The translations under genes were made by a program, and so were the position numbers. A stretch of 64,000 nt of DNA, taken from assembly GCF_905171775.1 (NCBI RefSeq), contig NC_053490.1, forward strand, positions 458,700,643 to 458,764,642, in the 5' to 3' direction. The notes under the pieces were generated by a model. The model saw nothing but the letters and a program-made list of their open reading frames with translations, did not search any database and was not told the origin of the DNA. Below are positions 10,610 to 22,579 of this stretch, one piece after another (position 1 is the stretch's first letter; every line of letters starts with the position of its first letter). This DNA is from Rana temporaria (lineage: Eukaryota > Chordata > Amphibia > Anura > Ranidae).

Positions 10610-12040
10610 CCCACTCGTGGTTTAACCCCTTTGGTATCCTGGTCTGAAGTTGAAAAATCCAGAAAACCTCTCTCTTACAGAGGAGGCGAAAAACGTCCCC
10701 TCCTTTTTGAGGGATCCTCACTTATTTAATGACCTGTACATGTACTAGGGATAAGTCACCACCATGCACCCTCTAATGTCTCCCAAATGGTCACGGAACC
10801 TATCTGAGCCTTCGGACGGTCCTCCCCACATATTGAATGGAACACGCTCCACATGTAATAACATAAATCACATTACTAGTATTACAATTATAGAAATATT
10901 GTACATTTTACCACTGGCAGTGGAGCATATTGTATTACCAGGCAATATGTGGAGACAACACAAACAATCAGAAGAGCCACATCTAAAGTTGCCCTTAAAA
11001 TTAAGCCAGGTTAAGGATTGGGCGGAAGTTTCTTTTTGATCTAAAGAAACTGGGAGATAAATATTTGCCCAGAGATCTTGCTTTTTTCGCCACAACATTA
11101 ATACCTATGTGCAGAATTTGTGCACGTCTGATCATTATATAGTGTTGGTAAATGTTTATGGACAATATGCTTAATTTCTTTAAATGCTAAACTATAGGCA
11201 AGTAACAGTGAATGGCATTTTTTTCTATTATCTGTAGTTATTTGCATACTTTTTCTGGACAACAAATCTCTCCTGTCCTTACTTGAAGCTACAGTATAGA
11301 GTATGCTCTGTCCAAAGACCATCTTGAATAACCCCTTGCTAAAAAACTGATTATACAAGAAAGCTGACTCTCTCAAATGTGTTTTTTTCGCTACAAATGT
11401 GATGTAATCTAAGAAATTGTCCCACCGGGATACCCTTAATTGTGTGGTGTGGATGGCTTGAGCGAGCAAAGAGTAGACTATTGCCTGCCAGGAGTTTTCT
11501 GCAGAATTGAGTAGAGATCTTTCTGTCATTGTGAGTTAGTTGTACATCTAAGAAGCTGACTGTACTAATGTCCATTTGCCCAGTAAAAATTCAGCAGTTG
11601 TCATTGAGATAATACAAAAAGGCTACGATATATCCATTTTTTATTGCAAACATAGATCAGATCGTCTATATATCTGAAATATAGGGCGATCTGACTCCTA
11701 AAGGGGTTCCCATCTCCAAAGATGTGGGACCTCTTCCACCAACTCATAAACAGGTTGGCAAATTGAGGGCATAAGCTTCATCCCAATCGTGGCCCCACAA
11801 CTCTGGCGATAGAAAACTCAATCAAAAGTAAAATAATTATAGGTCAAAACAAAAAATAATCTAGAGATTCTAAAATAAACTCCAGCAAATTAGGTGACAA
11901 CTCTGTATATCTAACTAGAGAATATGTGATTGCTTCATGTGCAAAATTGTGGGGTATGGACGAGTACAAACTCGATACATCACATGTGATCCAAGCAAAA
12001 TCATCACACCATTGAAACTTGTCCATAATGGCCAAAAAGA
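10610..12040 (-). mobile_element. Penelope-like retroelement fragment, minus strand
   Basis: The - strand encodes consecutive, frame-broken pieces of a Penelope-like (PLE) protein. These are a reverse-transcriptase core (ITCDVSSLYSSIPH, 12000-11900), a later RT/thumb segment (STVSFLDVQLTHNDRKIST and IKGIPVGQFLRLHHICSEK, 11575-11350), a linker with a cysteine pair (FRCGSSDCLCCLHI, about 10990) and a decayed GIY-YIG-like region ending RIPKGLNHEWDV near 10620. The order RT, linker, GIY-YIG is that of canonical PLEs. Stops and frame changes show it is dead. Confidence 0.82.
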
Positions 12041-12099
12041 TGGTTGGTGTCCCTAAGAAACATTAATACACGTAGGATACCCAACGTTAAAGGTGATTT

Positions 12100-12960
12100 A
12101 TTATTGTTCTTTTTATTCAAACCGGTTTTTATTGGTACAAAAAAAATATATATACAAATGGTACATCTTCATAGAAAATGTCGGGCAAAGGTGACAATAT
12201 GATCAGTATAAAACAGATTAAAGACATCCCGTGTACAAAGGAGGATATGGTTAGGTACAAAAGAGGAGCAGTCAATAATGGGTTAAATAAGTACTAAAAA
12301 CATTTTACCCTTGGTACAATGTAAATACACTTTTCCTCAAGAATCATGGTCCACACCAAGTGGCAGTAGGGGCACGACTGCAAATATTCGTGGACATGCA
12401 GGGAAACGAGATACTAACCCAGGGTCTCCGGAGCCTGCAGCCACCAATCCCAAATTTTACCATATTTCGATGGACATCCCCTGTGTGAATAGATAAGTTT
12501 TTTTGTATTTCAACCTATTGTTCACTTCTGCCAACCACATTCCAAACGCAGGTGGTGAAGGTCTCATCCATTGCTTTGCTATGGTTTTCCTAGCAGAGAA
12601 CAATGTCTCATAGAGAAATATTTTGGTAAACTTGTTGATATCTGGCTCTGGATATATACCAAGTAAGTTGGCTTAGGATGTAGGGTGATGGGAGAGCCCA
12701 TGGTGTCATGAAGGAATTGTACCATTTGTGTCCAGAAGCACTGGACCTTGGGGCAATTCCAGATCAGGTGGTAAAACGTTCCTGACGTCTGGTTGCACAT
12801 GGCACAGTTGGCAGTTTGATCACGTTAATACCGTGACATCCTAAGCGGAGTAAGATATGCCTGGTGGGTAATGTAAATCTGTCTGAGGTGGTCCGGAAGT
12901 TTGGGGGACACCTGTTTGCCCCGATGATGTCCTCCCACCTAGCCTTTAATGTATAGGCTG
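12100..12960 (-). mobile_element. L1-like fragment D, minus strand
   Basis: The - strand at 12800-12579 encodes GTFYHLIWNCPKVQCFWTQM, the HxxWxCPxxxxFW signature of the L1 ORF2 C-terminus. Downstream on that strand is a decayed tail ending near 12112 with aataaaaaccggtttgaata, a plausible 3' end. It separates two Penelope-like pieces in opposite orientation. Confidence 0.72.
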
Positions 12961-13103
12961 AGGTGATTTGTTCTTAAAGCAAATACACTTTTGCAAACTG
13001 GTACTGGCTAGTATTCTAATATTTCTCTTCTCCCTCAGTTTTTCTCCATCACTTAGCTAATAAGACCCAAAAGATGAGGAGTGAGGCAGGGGAGGGTCAA
13101 ACA

Positions 13104-13394
13104 AAGATGATGTCCAAAAGAGCACTACGAGTGCGTATAAAAGAACATGTCCAAAACATTCTCAAAGGTTTTGATAAACATAGTGTCTCGAGACATTTTC
13201 TCACTCATCATAATAAAGATCCGACACATCTGAAGTTCTGGGGCATAGAGCCCTATGTGAGACACTGGCGAGGTAGCCACAAAGTTAGAACATTGAGCCA
13301 GCTAGAATCCCGCTGGATATTTACTTTGGATACTTTTGCACCTCGAGGTCTAAACATAGATTTTGATCTTAACTGTTTTCTTAGTGACCGATAA
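13104..13394 (+). pseudogene. Penelope-like GIY-YIG endonuclease C-terminus
   Basis: About 95 codons are open and end at a natural stop. They read LRVRIKEHVQNI, HSVSRHFLTHHNKDP, LKFWGIEPYVRHWRG, LESRWIFTLDT and PRGLN. These match the Arg (RIxEH), the HNxDP block, the GIE motif and the glutamate-containing ExxWIFxLxTxxPxGLN block of PLE GIY-YIG domains. The N-terminal GIY and YIG strands and the whole reverse transcriptase are missing upstream, so this is a fragment. Confidence 0.75.
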
Positions 13395-14412
13395 AATAAC
13401 TACCTTCAATTCATTTATCCTAACTTCCCGCTTTACTTACCTCCTTCGCTCCCCTTCCTAACATATTATCGATGGTGGAGACTTTTTTTAAGTTTAATTT
13501 ATATGTGGCTCAGTCCGCACACGTCATTTACGGGTTTGACCTCAGGTGGCATATAATTTTATTCCATTGGTTTTGCAAATCAATCCATATGCTTATATAT
13601 ATATGTGCTTTTAACCTATAATCTATATATAATTTTTAACCTCTTAAAATATCTTAAATATAAAAAATATTTTTTCTCCGGCTTCCAACAAACTTTTAAT
13701 TAACTATATTGTTTTTATATAGTCCTTTATCTGTCAAATATGTGGTAACTAACGGGTTAATATGCATTGTTTAACCCCCTTCCCCGACCTATTTCTCATT
13801 TCTCATGTTTCTATTGATGAGATGCCGTTTTTACTATATAGAGACTTAGGAAACATGGCCGCGGCTCCACTTCCGGTGGCTACAACATGGCCGCCTCTCC
13901 ACTTCCGGCGGCGCTCGTTCCGACGAACGCCGCTATTATATATATATTTTTTGCTAAATATGCCATTTAGCCGTTTTACGGCACTCTTAGTGGTCGCGGG
14001 ATCCCGTGCTAGCTCCCGTTCTAGCGGTGGGCTCCGCGGCCAAATAGGTGGGACGTACGCCCAGTGTCTTGTGAGACACAGAGTGACGTCCTGTGAGCTC
14101 CAACAAAATGGCGCCCGCCCTACTTCCGGCCAGACGTTAATATGGCACTAATGACACGCTGTTGGGGACACAAATTAAAGTTTTTTTTGCATTTTTCCTC
14201 AAATCAATTGACAGATAGGGTGTTAGGTTACCACCCATCTGTCATATACTATTAATTAAAACAACCAGCTTGCTAAATATACAATTATTAAACACACAAC
14301 AGTAGACTACAAGAAAATGGCTGCAGCTCAATTTCCTGAATGGCAAAATTGATCACTCGTTTTGCTGACAGCCCACTAACTATGTCACCCTATATAAAGG
14401 ATCCCCTTTATA

Positions 14413-14474
14413 CCTCTCACTACTCCTGAAGAAGTCACGCTTGTGACGAATACGCGTAAGAGCCTACTGAGAGG
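14413..14474 (+). ncRNA. Hammerhead-ribozyme-like motif of a Penelope-like element
   Basis: cctctc (14413-14418) can pair with gagagg (14469-14474) as stem I. CTGAAGA (14426-14432) stands where the core CTGATGA is expected. GTCAC-gcttgt-overlap-GTGAC (14434-14447) forms stem II. GAATAC replaces GAAAC, and the self-complementary ACGCGT makes the very short stem III typical of PLE hammerheads. The two core changes (T to A, and an inserted T) suggest weak or lost activity. That PLE ends carry hammerheads is established; calling this copy one is inference. Confidence 0.5.
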
Positions 14475-15010
14475 TACCGGAGGTGACGTTGGCGAACGAT
14501 TGCCCCTCTTTTTTATGCCTGATTTAATTTTAACCATGTGAGTACCCTTGCTTATAATTTTATGTTGATTAAAAGTTTTAAAACAATATCACACTATTGG
14601 TGGTTTTATCCCCCTGGGCGCGAGACATTGGCCATCCTGGGACGCGACTTCCAAGGAGGACCCAGTTTCCCTGAACCAGAGCCCTTTTGGATAACCATAT
14701 ATGTTTGGAGTCATATGCTGTTACCTTACAGCAGTAAGGTAAGGGGACACCCTCAGTCACCTTAAAAGGATCACTGGATACCCACGTTTTTTTCACATTA
14801 TCGATTCGGACCCACACCATCACTTCCCTATTTTTGACTTTCAATTATTATTTAGATCTCTGGTGTTATTGTTAAAATGTTTTGCCTATCGATCTTTATC
14901 ACCAGTTTACTGCTATATGGATTTTTTTTCACTAGCTCATCACTGAGCCCATCAGAGTTAATTGGGTGTTGTGTTACACAGATTGTATATCTTTATTTGC
15001 ACTTTTCATC

Positions 15011-15820
15011 ACCTATTGATTGTGTATTCCCTTCCACTAAGAAGAACGTATGAAGTTATGTCACTTGCACCTTTGCCTAGAATAGTTATAAGTTTGTCAG
15101 CCTGCTCACTGATCGGCTCTGTTTAAAGCCATTTTTGTTTGTACTGTCACAGTCAGACCACCCTTCACTTCCTTTCCACCTCTCCATCCTCCACACATAG
15201 CGCAGCACTACCTTCCCCATCAATAATACTTATGGTCTGATACACCTTCCAGTGCCGCAGCTGCACCCCACCCCCCCCTCCCCACCCTCCCTCTGATAGC
15301 GCGGTAATACCCACTCTCACAAAGATGATGTGCAGGCAACTGACATCAACCTTAGCAACTGATGATGTCATTGGTCGTTAGGAGGTTGGAAACTAGAAGG
15401 TTGTAATGGTGTACAATGAAAACCTGTGACTTTGTGTAACTAAAAGGCCTGTTTCATCCACCCACCGGCTTGTATACACATCATGCGACTTTAATGCCCA
15501 AAGTTTCATGACAAGTCCTTCAAGTGTGAATGGAGCCTTATCTTCCGTCATAGCTGAGCTCCTCCATGACTCTTATTAGTTTGGTTGCCCTTCTTGGCAC
15601 TTTGTACAAACTCCCTTCGAGTCGAGATAGAGATTTTAGCATGTATGGTAAGATTGTAATTATCATCATTCTGTAAAACAATACATTTGGGTCAGCTACC
15701 TTAGCAGTAAACCTTCAAAAAGCACCTTTTAATTTACCAGTGAACATAAATCTTAAATTCTTATGTCTACAGCACTCATGCACATGGAGCATCTGTTTAA
15801 GCCACAATTCCATGAGCGGA
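15011..15820. other. Unassigned DNA
   Basis: No conserved frame and no terminal repeats were seen. A (C)n-rich tract lies at 15265-15295. Confidence 0.5.
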
Positions 15821-15824
15821 CGCA

Positions 15825-16080
15825 ATTTTGAAGCGTGACATGTTGGGTATCAATTTATTTGGTGTAACATTATCTTTCACACTATTAAAAAAATTGGGCT
15901 AACTTTACTGTTGTCTTATTTTTTTTATTAAAAAAAAGTGTATTTTTTTCCCAAAAAAAGTGCGCTTGTAAGACCGCTGCGCAAATACGGTGTGACAGAA
16001 AGTATTGCAATGACCGCCATTTTATCCTCTAGGGTGTTAGAATAAAAAATAAATATAATGTTTGGGGGCTCCAATTAGAG
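15825..16080 (-). mobile_element. Fragment of the TTAACCACTT repeat family
   Basis: cgcaaatacggtgtgacaga (about 15980) and gtgcgcttgtaagaccgctg recur in reverse complement at 24580-24640. The copy at 24450-24935 begins TTAACCACTTGCCC. Confidence 0.6.
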
Positions 16081-16985
16081 GGAAGGAGATGGTAGTGAAA
16101 ACACTGGGGAAGCTCCATTAGAATTGCTGTTTTACTTGTCATGCCAACGGTCACCACAAGATGGCGCCAGATCACAGAAGGAAGCTTAGGGCTGCATCTG
16201 TGACTCCGGGTATCCTGTGTCTCCATGCGCCCCCACGATCGTGTCAGGCCGGCCGATAATTGAGGCAGCGGCTTTGCGGCCTTCTGCATGCCTAAGCCTT
16301 CCCCGGGCGCCAGGTCGCTAATTCTAGTCGCAATTGCGACCGGGCGCCCGGATTTTGTTGAACCCTGCTGTAAATGATCTTCTTTTAATACTTCTGTAAA
16401 CACCATTGTGCATGGACACATAGGCTTACATAGAGGTGTGTAGCGGCATTCCCCAATCTCCAAAGGCCTAATGGTGACCTTCAGAGTGAGGGAGAGCTGA
16501 CATCCTTCTTCACAGTATGGGTTACTAGGCAAGGTGGGTGTAATGCAAGTTGAAAACAAGGGCGCCAGTCACGTTTTGGATGCAAACAAAAGAGATTTAT
16601 TGTCTCTTAACAAAAACTAAGGGAAAGAGGGTTTAGGGTCAGTACACCCTTAAGCAGATGCAATAGCAATTGGCAGACTTAGAAACAAAAATAGGCAGAC
16701 AGATATACAGGTAGAGGGCCTTTAAGCTGAATGCAGCACACTGTGTTTGTAGAACTGCTGTCTCCTATGGCAACTAAACGTTAAACAGGAGTAGTCACTG
16801 GATCCCCTGAGCTCTTCCACAGCTAACCTGCTGTATTATCCTCAAGCATCACCCCTGCTAACCCACTGGGTCCCTGGCTTGGCAGGAAGCTTTCCCACTT
16901 GTTCACTGTCCCTGCCTAGTGAATAAGACTGTTCAGGTACTTCTTCAGACTTCCATACACTGGCCTTTGATAACTTTGTGTCCCC
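16081..16985. other. Unassigned DNA with an unrecognised 176-codon frame
   Basis: A - strand frame (16559-16029) is open but overlaps the repeat fragment to its left, matches no family I recognise and has ordinary repeat-like composition. No promoter or splice context supports it. The sequence gcaaacaaaagagatttatt (about 16582) could be part of an old retroelement. Confidence 0.35.
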
Positions 16986-17425
16986 ATCACAGTGCCCCCT
17001 TTTTTTTTTAATCAGCCTCCTTACCTTTGAACGAGGGCCTTTTGTGAGCTGTCACTCACTTTTCCCTGCGGGAGTGGGCGTGGTTTCAAATTCCCTGATC
17101 AGCGCTATGTCTCCTGGGATTGAGTCCTGAGAATCCCAGAAGACGCGCTGTGTTTGAAATCCTGCGATATCTCGCGGTTCACGTGACTAGTCATGGCCGG
17201 TCATTCGCCGCATCCTGGAAGAACAAGGAGCTGTGCTTCACAGTGCCCATAGTAAAGATGGTAACGTCCATCTTAGAATTTTATAAAATATCCTTTTCTC
17301 GCGATTTTCACTGCAGCGGGCTACAAGACTGGGACAGATAAGGGATTACCTACACAAGGTAAGAGCGGCAGAAGCCTTTAAAAAAAAAAAAAAAAAAAAT
17401 TTAACCCGCGGAACCCCCGCTTTAA
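16986..17425. mobile_element. TTAA-type MITE, left end missing
   Basis: The right end reads CCGCGGAACCCCCGCTTTAA (17406-17425), as in the AAAGCGG-ended TTAA MITEs. It is preceded by an A-run and by gtaagagcggcagaagcc, as in other family members. No matching left end was found. Confidence 0.55.
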
Positions 17426-17665
17426 GTTTTCTTTGCTTCAGCTACACTCTCATGGGAACATTTTTGATAATATTCATAAGGCCAGGAGGGACCTTGGTTG
17501 CCAGGCTGCCAATGGCATGTGATCTATCCATCTCTCTTAGCAATAGAAAAGTCTCAATCCGCCTCCTCCTCTTCTTCTGTCCCCCAGTCGGCTCTCCTGG
17601 CTCCTTCCGCCTGCTAAGTGACCTCATAGAAAGATGCTTACTACGAAGGCACTTGTGTGGGCTTT

Positions 17666-17735
17666 AGGGTTGCTACCTTTTCTTCAAGCCAAACCCGAAC
17701 ACTTTACTGGCGCACAGCATTTTTTTTTTTTAGTA
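17666..17735. mobile_element. End fragment of the AGGGTTGCCACC element
   Basis: agggttgctaccttttcttc followed by aagccaaacccgaacacttt is the reverse complement of the right end of the element at 8642-9322 (9255-9322). Only this end is present. Confidence 0.7.
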
Positions 17736-18109
17736 TACACTATAGACAATAGGATTGTTAAAGACCTTGGAGTGGGAGTGGACAGGGGGGTAGTGAGATG
17801 AACAATGCTTCTAAAAAAATTCAATGAATACTTTGCAAACAGTCTAAATGTTAAAATGTCAGGTTAAATCAGCCCAGGAGTGGAGTATTGCTTACCTTAT
17901 GGGGTTGGTGGTCATTGGGGATGGCTTGGGTATAATACAGGGGTGTTGCTAGAATTATACAAAACCTGGGGCACCTTTGGGCACCCAAACTTGAGCAGTA
18001 ATGTGGCATGCACACACAGCACGTCACGGTGAACATTGGGTTCTGGCCCAATTACAGAAAACAGTGAATGGGCTTAAAGGAGTATGGTTTAATAAATCAA
18101 ACCTTTGTG
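17736..18109. other. Unassigned DNA
   Basis: Short AT-rich sequence between a MITE fragment and L1 copy E. No gene seen. Confidence 0.45.
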
Positions 18110-19540
18110 AACTCGCTTCTGGCGAGTGATTTGTGAGGTAGCTCAGAAATTCACGGACCGCGATATACCAGCCGACCACGCGTTCTTTCTCCTGCATGTT
18201 TATAACATTCCGGAGAAAGTATACAAAAAATCCGTAATTAGACACCTTTTGGATACAGCCAAGGCCTGCATTCCACTTCACTGGAAGTCCACGCTCCCGC
18301 TGACAATATCCCAATGGATCACGAAGGTGGAAGAGATAAAACGCATGGAGGACCTCATCCTCACAGCGCAAAACAGACAGGAAACATTTGCTAATACCTG
18401 GTAACTGTGGAATATCTTCATATATTTGGTTGAGGGCCAGGCATTGAGAGAGCCCACGGCTGATGTATGAACGTAAACTTAGTATGTTCCCTCCCGCCCC
18501 AGACCATCTCCACAATGGAGAGTAGGACCACGAGGTAGGGGAACTCTCCCTTCAGGGAGTCTAAGTATAAGGGGACTAACCCCTCCGCCCCCCCCCCCCC
18601 CCCCCGCCCTCTATCCTTGACCACTCTTTATTTCTTCCTATCTTTAGTTACGTTCTTCTATTCTCTGGAATTTCCTACACCCCCACACTGGGGGTTCTTA
18701 TTGATATAAAGAGAAAATGAAGGGGTCGGTCGCATGGACCCGACACCTTGCTATAACTTGACACAATACGCTTCCTTCTCCAGGAAGGGGACCCCCTTTG
18801 AGGGTCACCGCAAGTCTCTTATGCCCAGTACACACGATCACTTTTTGTCTTGGAAAAAATGTAATTCTTCATCATGAAAAAAAACGAAATTTTTCCAACT
18901 TCATCATTAAAAATGATGAACAAAGCGACGGCACTCTAAAGGGGAAGTTCTATTCGCCTTGAGGCTGCTTTTAGCTGGTTACTTGTTAGTAAAAGACGAT
19001 TCGTGTTTTTTTGTCTGTTACAGCGTGATGAATGTGCTTACTCCATTAGGTAGTTTTACCTCCCATCACATAACTTGCTTCTGGGCATGTGCGGGTTTAA
19101 AACGTTGTTTTTGCCCACACACGATCATTTTTTACGACACAAAAAAATGACATTTTAAAAAATGACATAAAAAATTGAAGCATGTTCGAAATTTTTTTGG
19201 GTCGTTTTTCAGAAGACAAAAAACGATGTGAAGCCCACACACGATCATTTTAAATGACATTTTTAAAAATGTCATTTTTTTTCATCACAAAAAGTGATCG
19301 TGCGTACGGGGCATTAGAGCAACAAAGTCCAGGCACCCTCCAGAGGCACACATGTCACCTTGCACTTGCGGTATAAAGTGGGTGCCTAACATGATGTTTC
19401 ATGTAGTGTGCAATGTTTTCTTTATTTCATGTATTGTTGTTGGGTAACTAACCTACCACATGTATTGTATGTATCATTGTACCATGTCGGCCTGCACGGC
19501 CTTGTCCCTGTTTACAAATACAAAAAAAAAAAAAAAAATT
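18110..19540 (+). mobile_element. L1-like fragment E with 3' UTR and poly(A), split by a TTA-flanked MITE
   Basis: 18126-18404 encodes NIPEKVYKKSVIRHLLDTAK, KACIPLHWKSTLPLTISQW and KVEEIKRMEDLI, the L1 ORF2 C-terminus of the same subfamily as copy C, ending at a natural stop. The 3' UTR continues with a C-tract (18588-18605), is interrupted by the MITE at 18822-19313, and resumes to an A17 tail at 19524-19540. It is 5'-truncated. Confidence 0.82.
18822..19313. mobile_element. Harbinger-like MITE with TTA target duplication
   Basis: TTA (18819-18821), then TGCCCAGTACACACGATC; right end GATCGTGCGTACGGGGCA, then TTA (19314-19316). The interior is built from aaaatgacat/atgtcatttt palindromes. 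An exact TTA duplication with inverted ends fits PIF/Harbinger. It lies in the L1 copy E 3' UTR. Confidence 0.82.
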
Positions 19541-19584
19541 GTGAACGCATAAAATAGGTTTTGATTGCTGTGCCACAAGAAATA

Positions 19585-20191
19585 GTCTCACAGATATGCA
19601 TATCTCCTGATACGCCGTCGTATCTCTGAGATACGCTTGTCGTATCTATGCGGCTGATTCATAGAATCAGTTCCGCACAGATAGCCCTAAGATCCGACAG
19701 GTGTAATTGAATTACACCGTCGGATCTTAGGATGCAATTCTAGGCCGGCCGCTAGGTGGCGATTCCATTGCGGTCGGCATAGAATATGCAAATCACTAAT
19801 TACGGCGATTCACGAACGTCCGCGTTACCCGTCGCTCTAACTTTACGTTGTTTCCTTCGAGATACGCCGCGTAAAACTAGGGATGCCCTCTAGGTGGACT
19901 AACCAATGTTAAGTATGGCCGTCGTTCCCGCGTCGAAAATTTGAAAATTCACGTCGTTTGCGTAAGTCGTCCGTGAATGGCGCTGGACGCCATTTACGTT
20001 AACGTCTAAACAAATGACGTCCGTGCGACGTCATTTAGCGCAATGCACGTCGGGTAATTTTCCATTTGAATTAGGCGGGCTTGCGTAAGCTTTGTGAATC
20101 AGGCACTTACGCTGTAAACTTGCGGCGGTGTAATGTAAATCAAATACGTTACGCCGCCGCGGCGCAACGTAAATGTACCTGAATCTGGCCC
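19585..20191. mobile_element. Palindromic MITE of the CCAGATTCA family (right end clear)
   Basis: The right end is CTGAATCTGGCCC (20179-20191). The interior has the family's gatacgccgtcgtatctctg, cttacgctg and cgccgcgg motifs. The left end is eroded. Confidence 0.65.
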
Positions 20192-20290
20192 ACCGTCATT
20201 AAAATAGCCAGGGACTGACTAGCAACCAGCAACTGTGGAGACAATGATCACTTTGGTCAGATGTAATGTACAATAGTGTGAATAGTTTGT

Positions 20291-21015
20291 GGGCCAGATT
20301 CAGAAAGATCAGCGGATCTTTCTGCTGGCGTAACGTATCTCATTTACGTTACGCCGGCGCAAGTTTTTCAGGCAAGTGCTTTATTCACAAAGCACTTGCC
20401 TGTAAAGTTGAGCCGGCGTAGCGTAAATCCCCCGGCGGAATTCAAATTCCGCAGGTAGGGGGGCATGTAAAATTTAAATCAAGCGCGTCCCCGCGCCGAA
20501 CAAACTGCGCATGCGCCGGCCGCGACTGAATCCCGGTGCGCATGCTCTCCAAATCACGTCGCTATTTGTCAGTGAAAGCGACGTGAGCGTAACTTACGCC
20601 AAGCTCAATTGTGAATCGACTTACGCAAACAGCGTAAAAATGTATAACTCGGCGCGGGAACGACGGCCATACTTAACATTAGCTACGCCTCATATAGCAG
20701 GGGTAACTATACGCCGAAAAAAGCCAAACGTAAACGCCGTAAAAAAATGCGCCGGCAGAAAGTACGTTTCTTGAATCGCCGTATCTACCTAATTTGCATA
20801 TTCCTCGCGGAAATAAACGGAAGCGCCACCTAGCGGCCAGACTCAAATTGCAGCCTAAGATATGACGGTGTAAGACAGTTACACCTGTCGTATCTTAGGC
20901 ATATCTATGCGTAACTGATTCTCTGAATCAGGCGCATAGATACGACGGCCAGACTCAGAGATACGACGGCGTATCAGGAGATACGCCATCGTATCTCATA
21001 TCTGAATCCGGGCCC
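20291..21015. mobile_element. Palindromic MITE with GGGCCAGATTCA ends
   Basis: Left GGGCCAGATTCAG, right CTGAATCCGGGCCC, inverted. Sub-terminal aagtgctttattcacaaagcactt palindromes and tacgcc motifs are shared with 5666-6353. No transposase frame is present. Confidence 0.8.
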
Positions 21016-21650
21016 AGGAGTCTGTTAGCTGGCCATACACAGTTACTTTTCATTCAGCCAGTGGGCTGAACGAAAAGAAAATTAACTAGATCCAAGCAAA
21101 TAAAGGGCCAGATTCAGGTACAATTGCGGCGGCGCAACGTAACAAGTTTACGTTACACCGCCGCAAGTTTTCAGCTTAAGTGCCTGATTCACAGAGCACT
21201 TACCTGTAAACTTGCGGCGGTGTAACGTAAACCCGTCCGGCGCAAGCCCGCCCAATTCAAATGGGGCGTGTACCATTTAAATTAGGTGCGCTCCCGCGCC
21301 GGACGTTCTGCGCATGCTCCGTTCGCAATTTTCCCGACGTGCTTTGCGCGAAATTACGGTGGCCCGACGTGTTTGTGAATCGCGACGTGCGTAACGTATT
21401 TGCGCCGAAAAAAAAAAATCAAAATCGACGCGGGAACGGCGGCCATACTTTAACATGGCTGGTGTAAAGTTAAGCAATGAAAAACATTGCTTAACTTTGC
21501 GACGGGAAAAAAAGACTTGCGACGACGTAACGAACGCGCGTACCTTTGTGGATCGCCGTAAAACCTCATTTGCATACCCAACGCTGGAAAACGACGCAAA
21601 CTCCCCCCAGCGGCGGCCGAAGTATTGCATCCTAAGATCCGACGGTGTTA

Positions 21651-22141
21651 GGCCCCATACACACCATAGAATCTATCCGCAGATAAATCCCATCAAATGG
21701 GTTTCTGCGGATAGATCCTATGGTGTGTACACTCCGTCGGATATTTATCCGCAGATAAATCTCCCCTGGGATGGATTTCCAGCAGATGGATATTTGCTGA
21801 CATGCTCAACAAATCCATCTGCTGGAATCCATTCCAACGGATGGATCCGCTCGTCTGTACAGACTTACCGGATCCATCCGTCCAAAGGGATTCCCCGCAC
21901 GCGTCGTAATGATTTGACGCATGCGTGGAATTCCTTATATGACAGCGTCGCGCCCGTCGCCGCGTCATAATAGCGGCGACGGCGCGACACGTCATCGGCA
22001 GAGGATTTCAGCGCGGATTTCAATGCGATGGTGTGTACACGCCATCGCATAGAAATCTTCTGAAATTCTCGAGAGGATTTATCCGCGGATACGGTCCGCT
22101 GGACCGTATCTGCGGATAAATCCTCTCGTGTGTATGGGGCC
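21651..22141. mobile_element. Harbinger-like MITE with GGCCCCATACACAC ends
   Basis: TTA (21648-21650), then GGCCCCATACACACCAT; right end CGTGTGTATGGGGCC, then TCA (22142-22144), a TTA duplication with one change. Inner palindromes include tttatccgcagata and tgcggataaatcc. Confidence 0.78.
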
Positions 22142-22219
22142 TCAGTCAATTACACCTGTCGGATCTTAGGGCTATTTATGCGGAAATGATTCTATGAATC
22201 AGTCGCATAGATACTCTCA

Positions 22220-22511
22220 GGCCCCGTACACACGACAGAGTTTCTCGGCAGAATTCACCGAGAAACTCGGTCAAAACCCGGATTCTGCCGAGAAACTCTG
22301 TCGTCTGTACAGTTTTGGCTCGATGGAGCCGCCGAGGAGCTCGACGAGAAAATAGAGAACATGTTCTCTATTTTCTCGTTGTTCTATGGGAGAAGGCGGC
22401 CCGCCGAGCTCCTCGGCGGCCCGCCGAGCTCCTCGGCGGCTTCATCCCAAAACTCGACGAGGAACTCGACGTGCTTGGCACGTCGAGTTTCTCTGTCGTG
22501 TGTACGGGGCC
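22220..22511. mobile_element. Harbinger-like MITE with GGCCCCGTACACACGAC ends
   Basis: Flanks TCA (22217-22219) and TTA (22512-22514). Inverted ends GGCCCCGTACACACGACAGA and TCTGTCGTGTGTACGGGGCC; interior gctcctcggcggcccgccga is tandem. Two hundred ninety-two bases, almost wholly palindromic. Confidence 0.82.
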
Positions 22512-22579
22512 TTAGAGATACGACGGTGTATCAGGAGATACTCCGTCGTATCTCTTCTGTGAATCTGGCCCAAAGTACT

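Larger units (their letters stand above)
13040..15010 (+). mobile_element. Penelope-like fragment: GIY-YIG end plus terminal region
   Basis: The + strand piece encodes the C-terminal endonuclease part of a PLE and continues into non-coding terminal sequence. That contains a hammerhead-like motif at 14413-14474 and a long AT-rich stretch ending near ctttatttgcacttttcatc (14990-15010). It is inverted relative to the 10610-12040 piece; PLEs often insert as partial inverted or tandem copies. Confidence 0.7.
21105..22571. mobile_element. Palindromic MITE with GGGCCAGATTCA ends, containing two other MITEs
   Basis: Left GGGCCAGATTCAGG at 21105, right TGAATCTGGCCC ending at 22571, flanked by AAA on both sides. 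The interior resembles 20291-21015 but is enlarged by insertions at 21651-22141 and 22220-22511, both flanked by TTA-like triplets. Confidence 0.8.

Noticed and set aside
16029..16559. 176-codon minus-strand frame as a gene
   Set aside because: Overlaps a dispersed repeat fragment and matches no family; no splice or promoter context.
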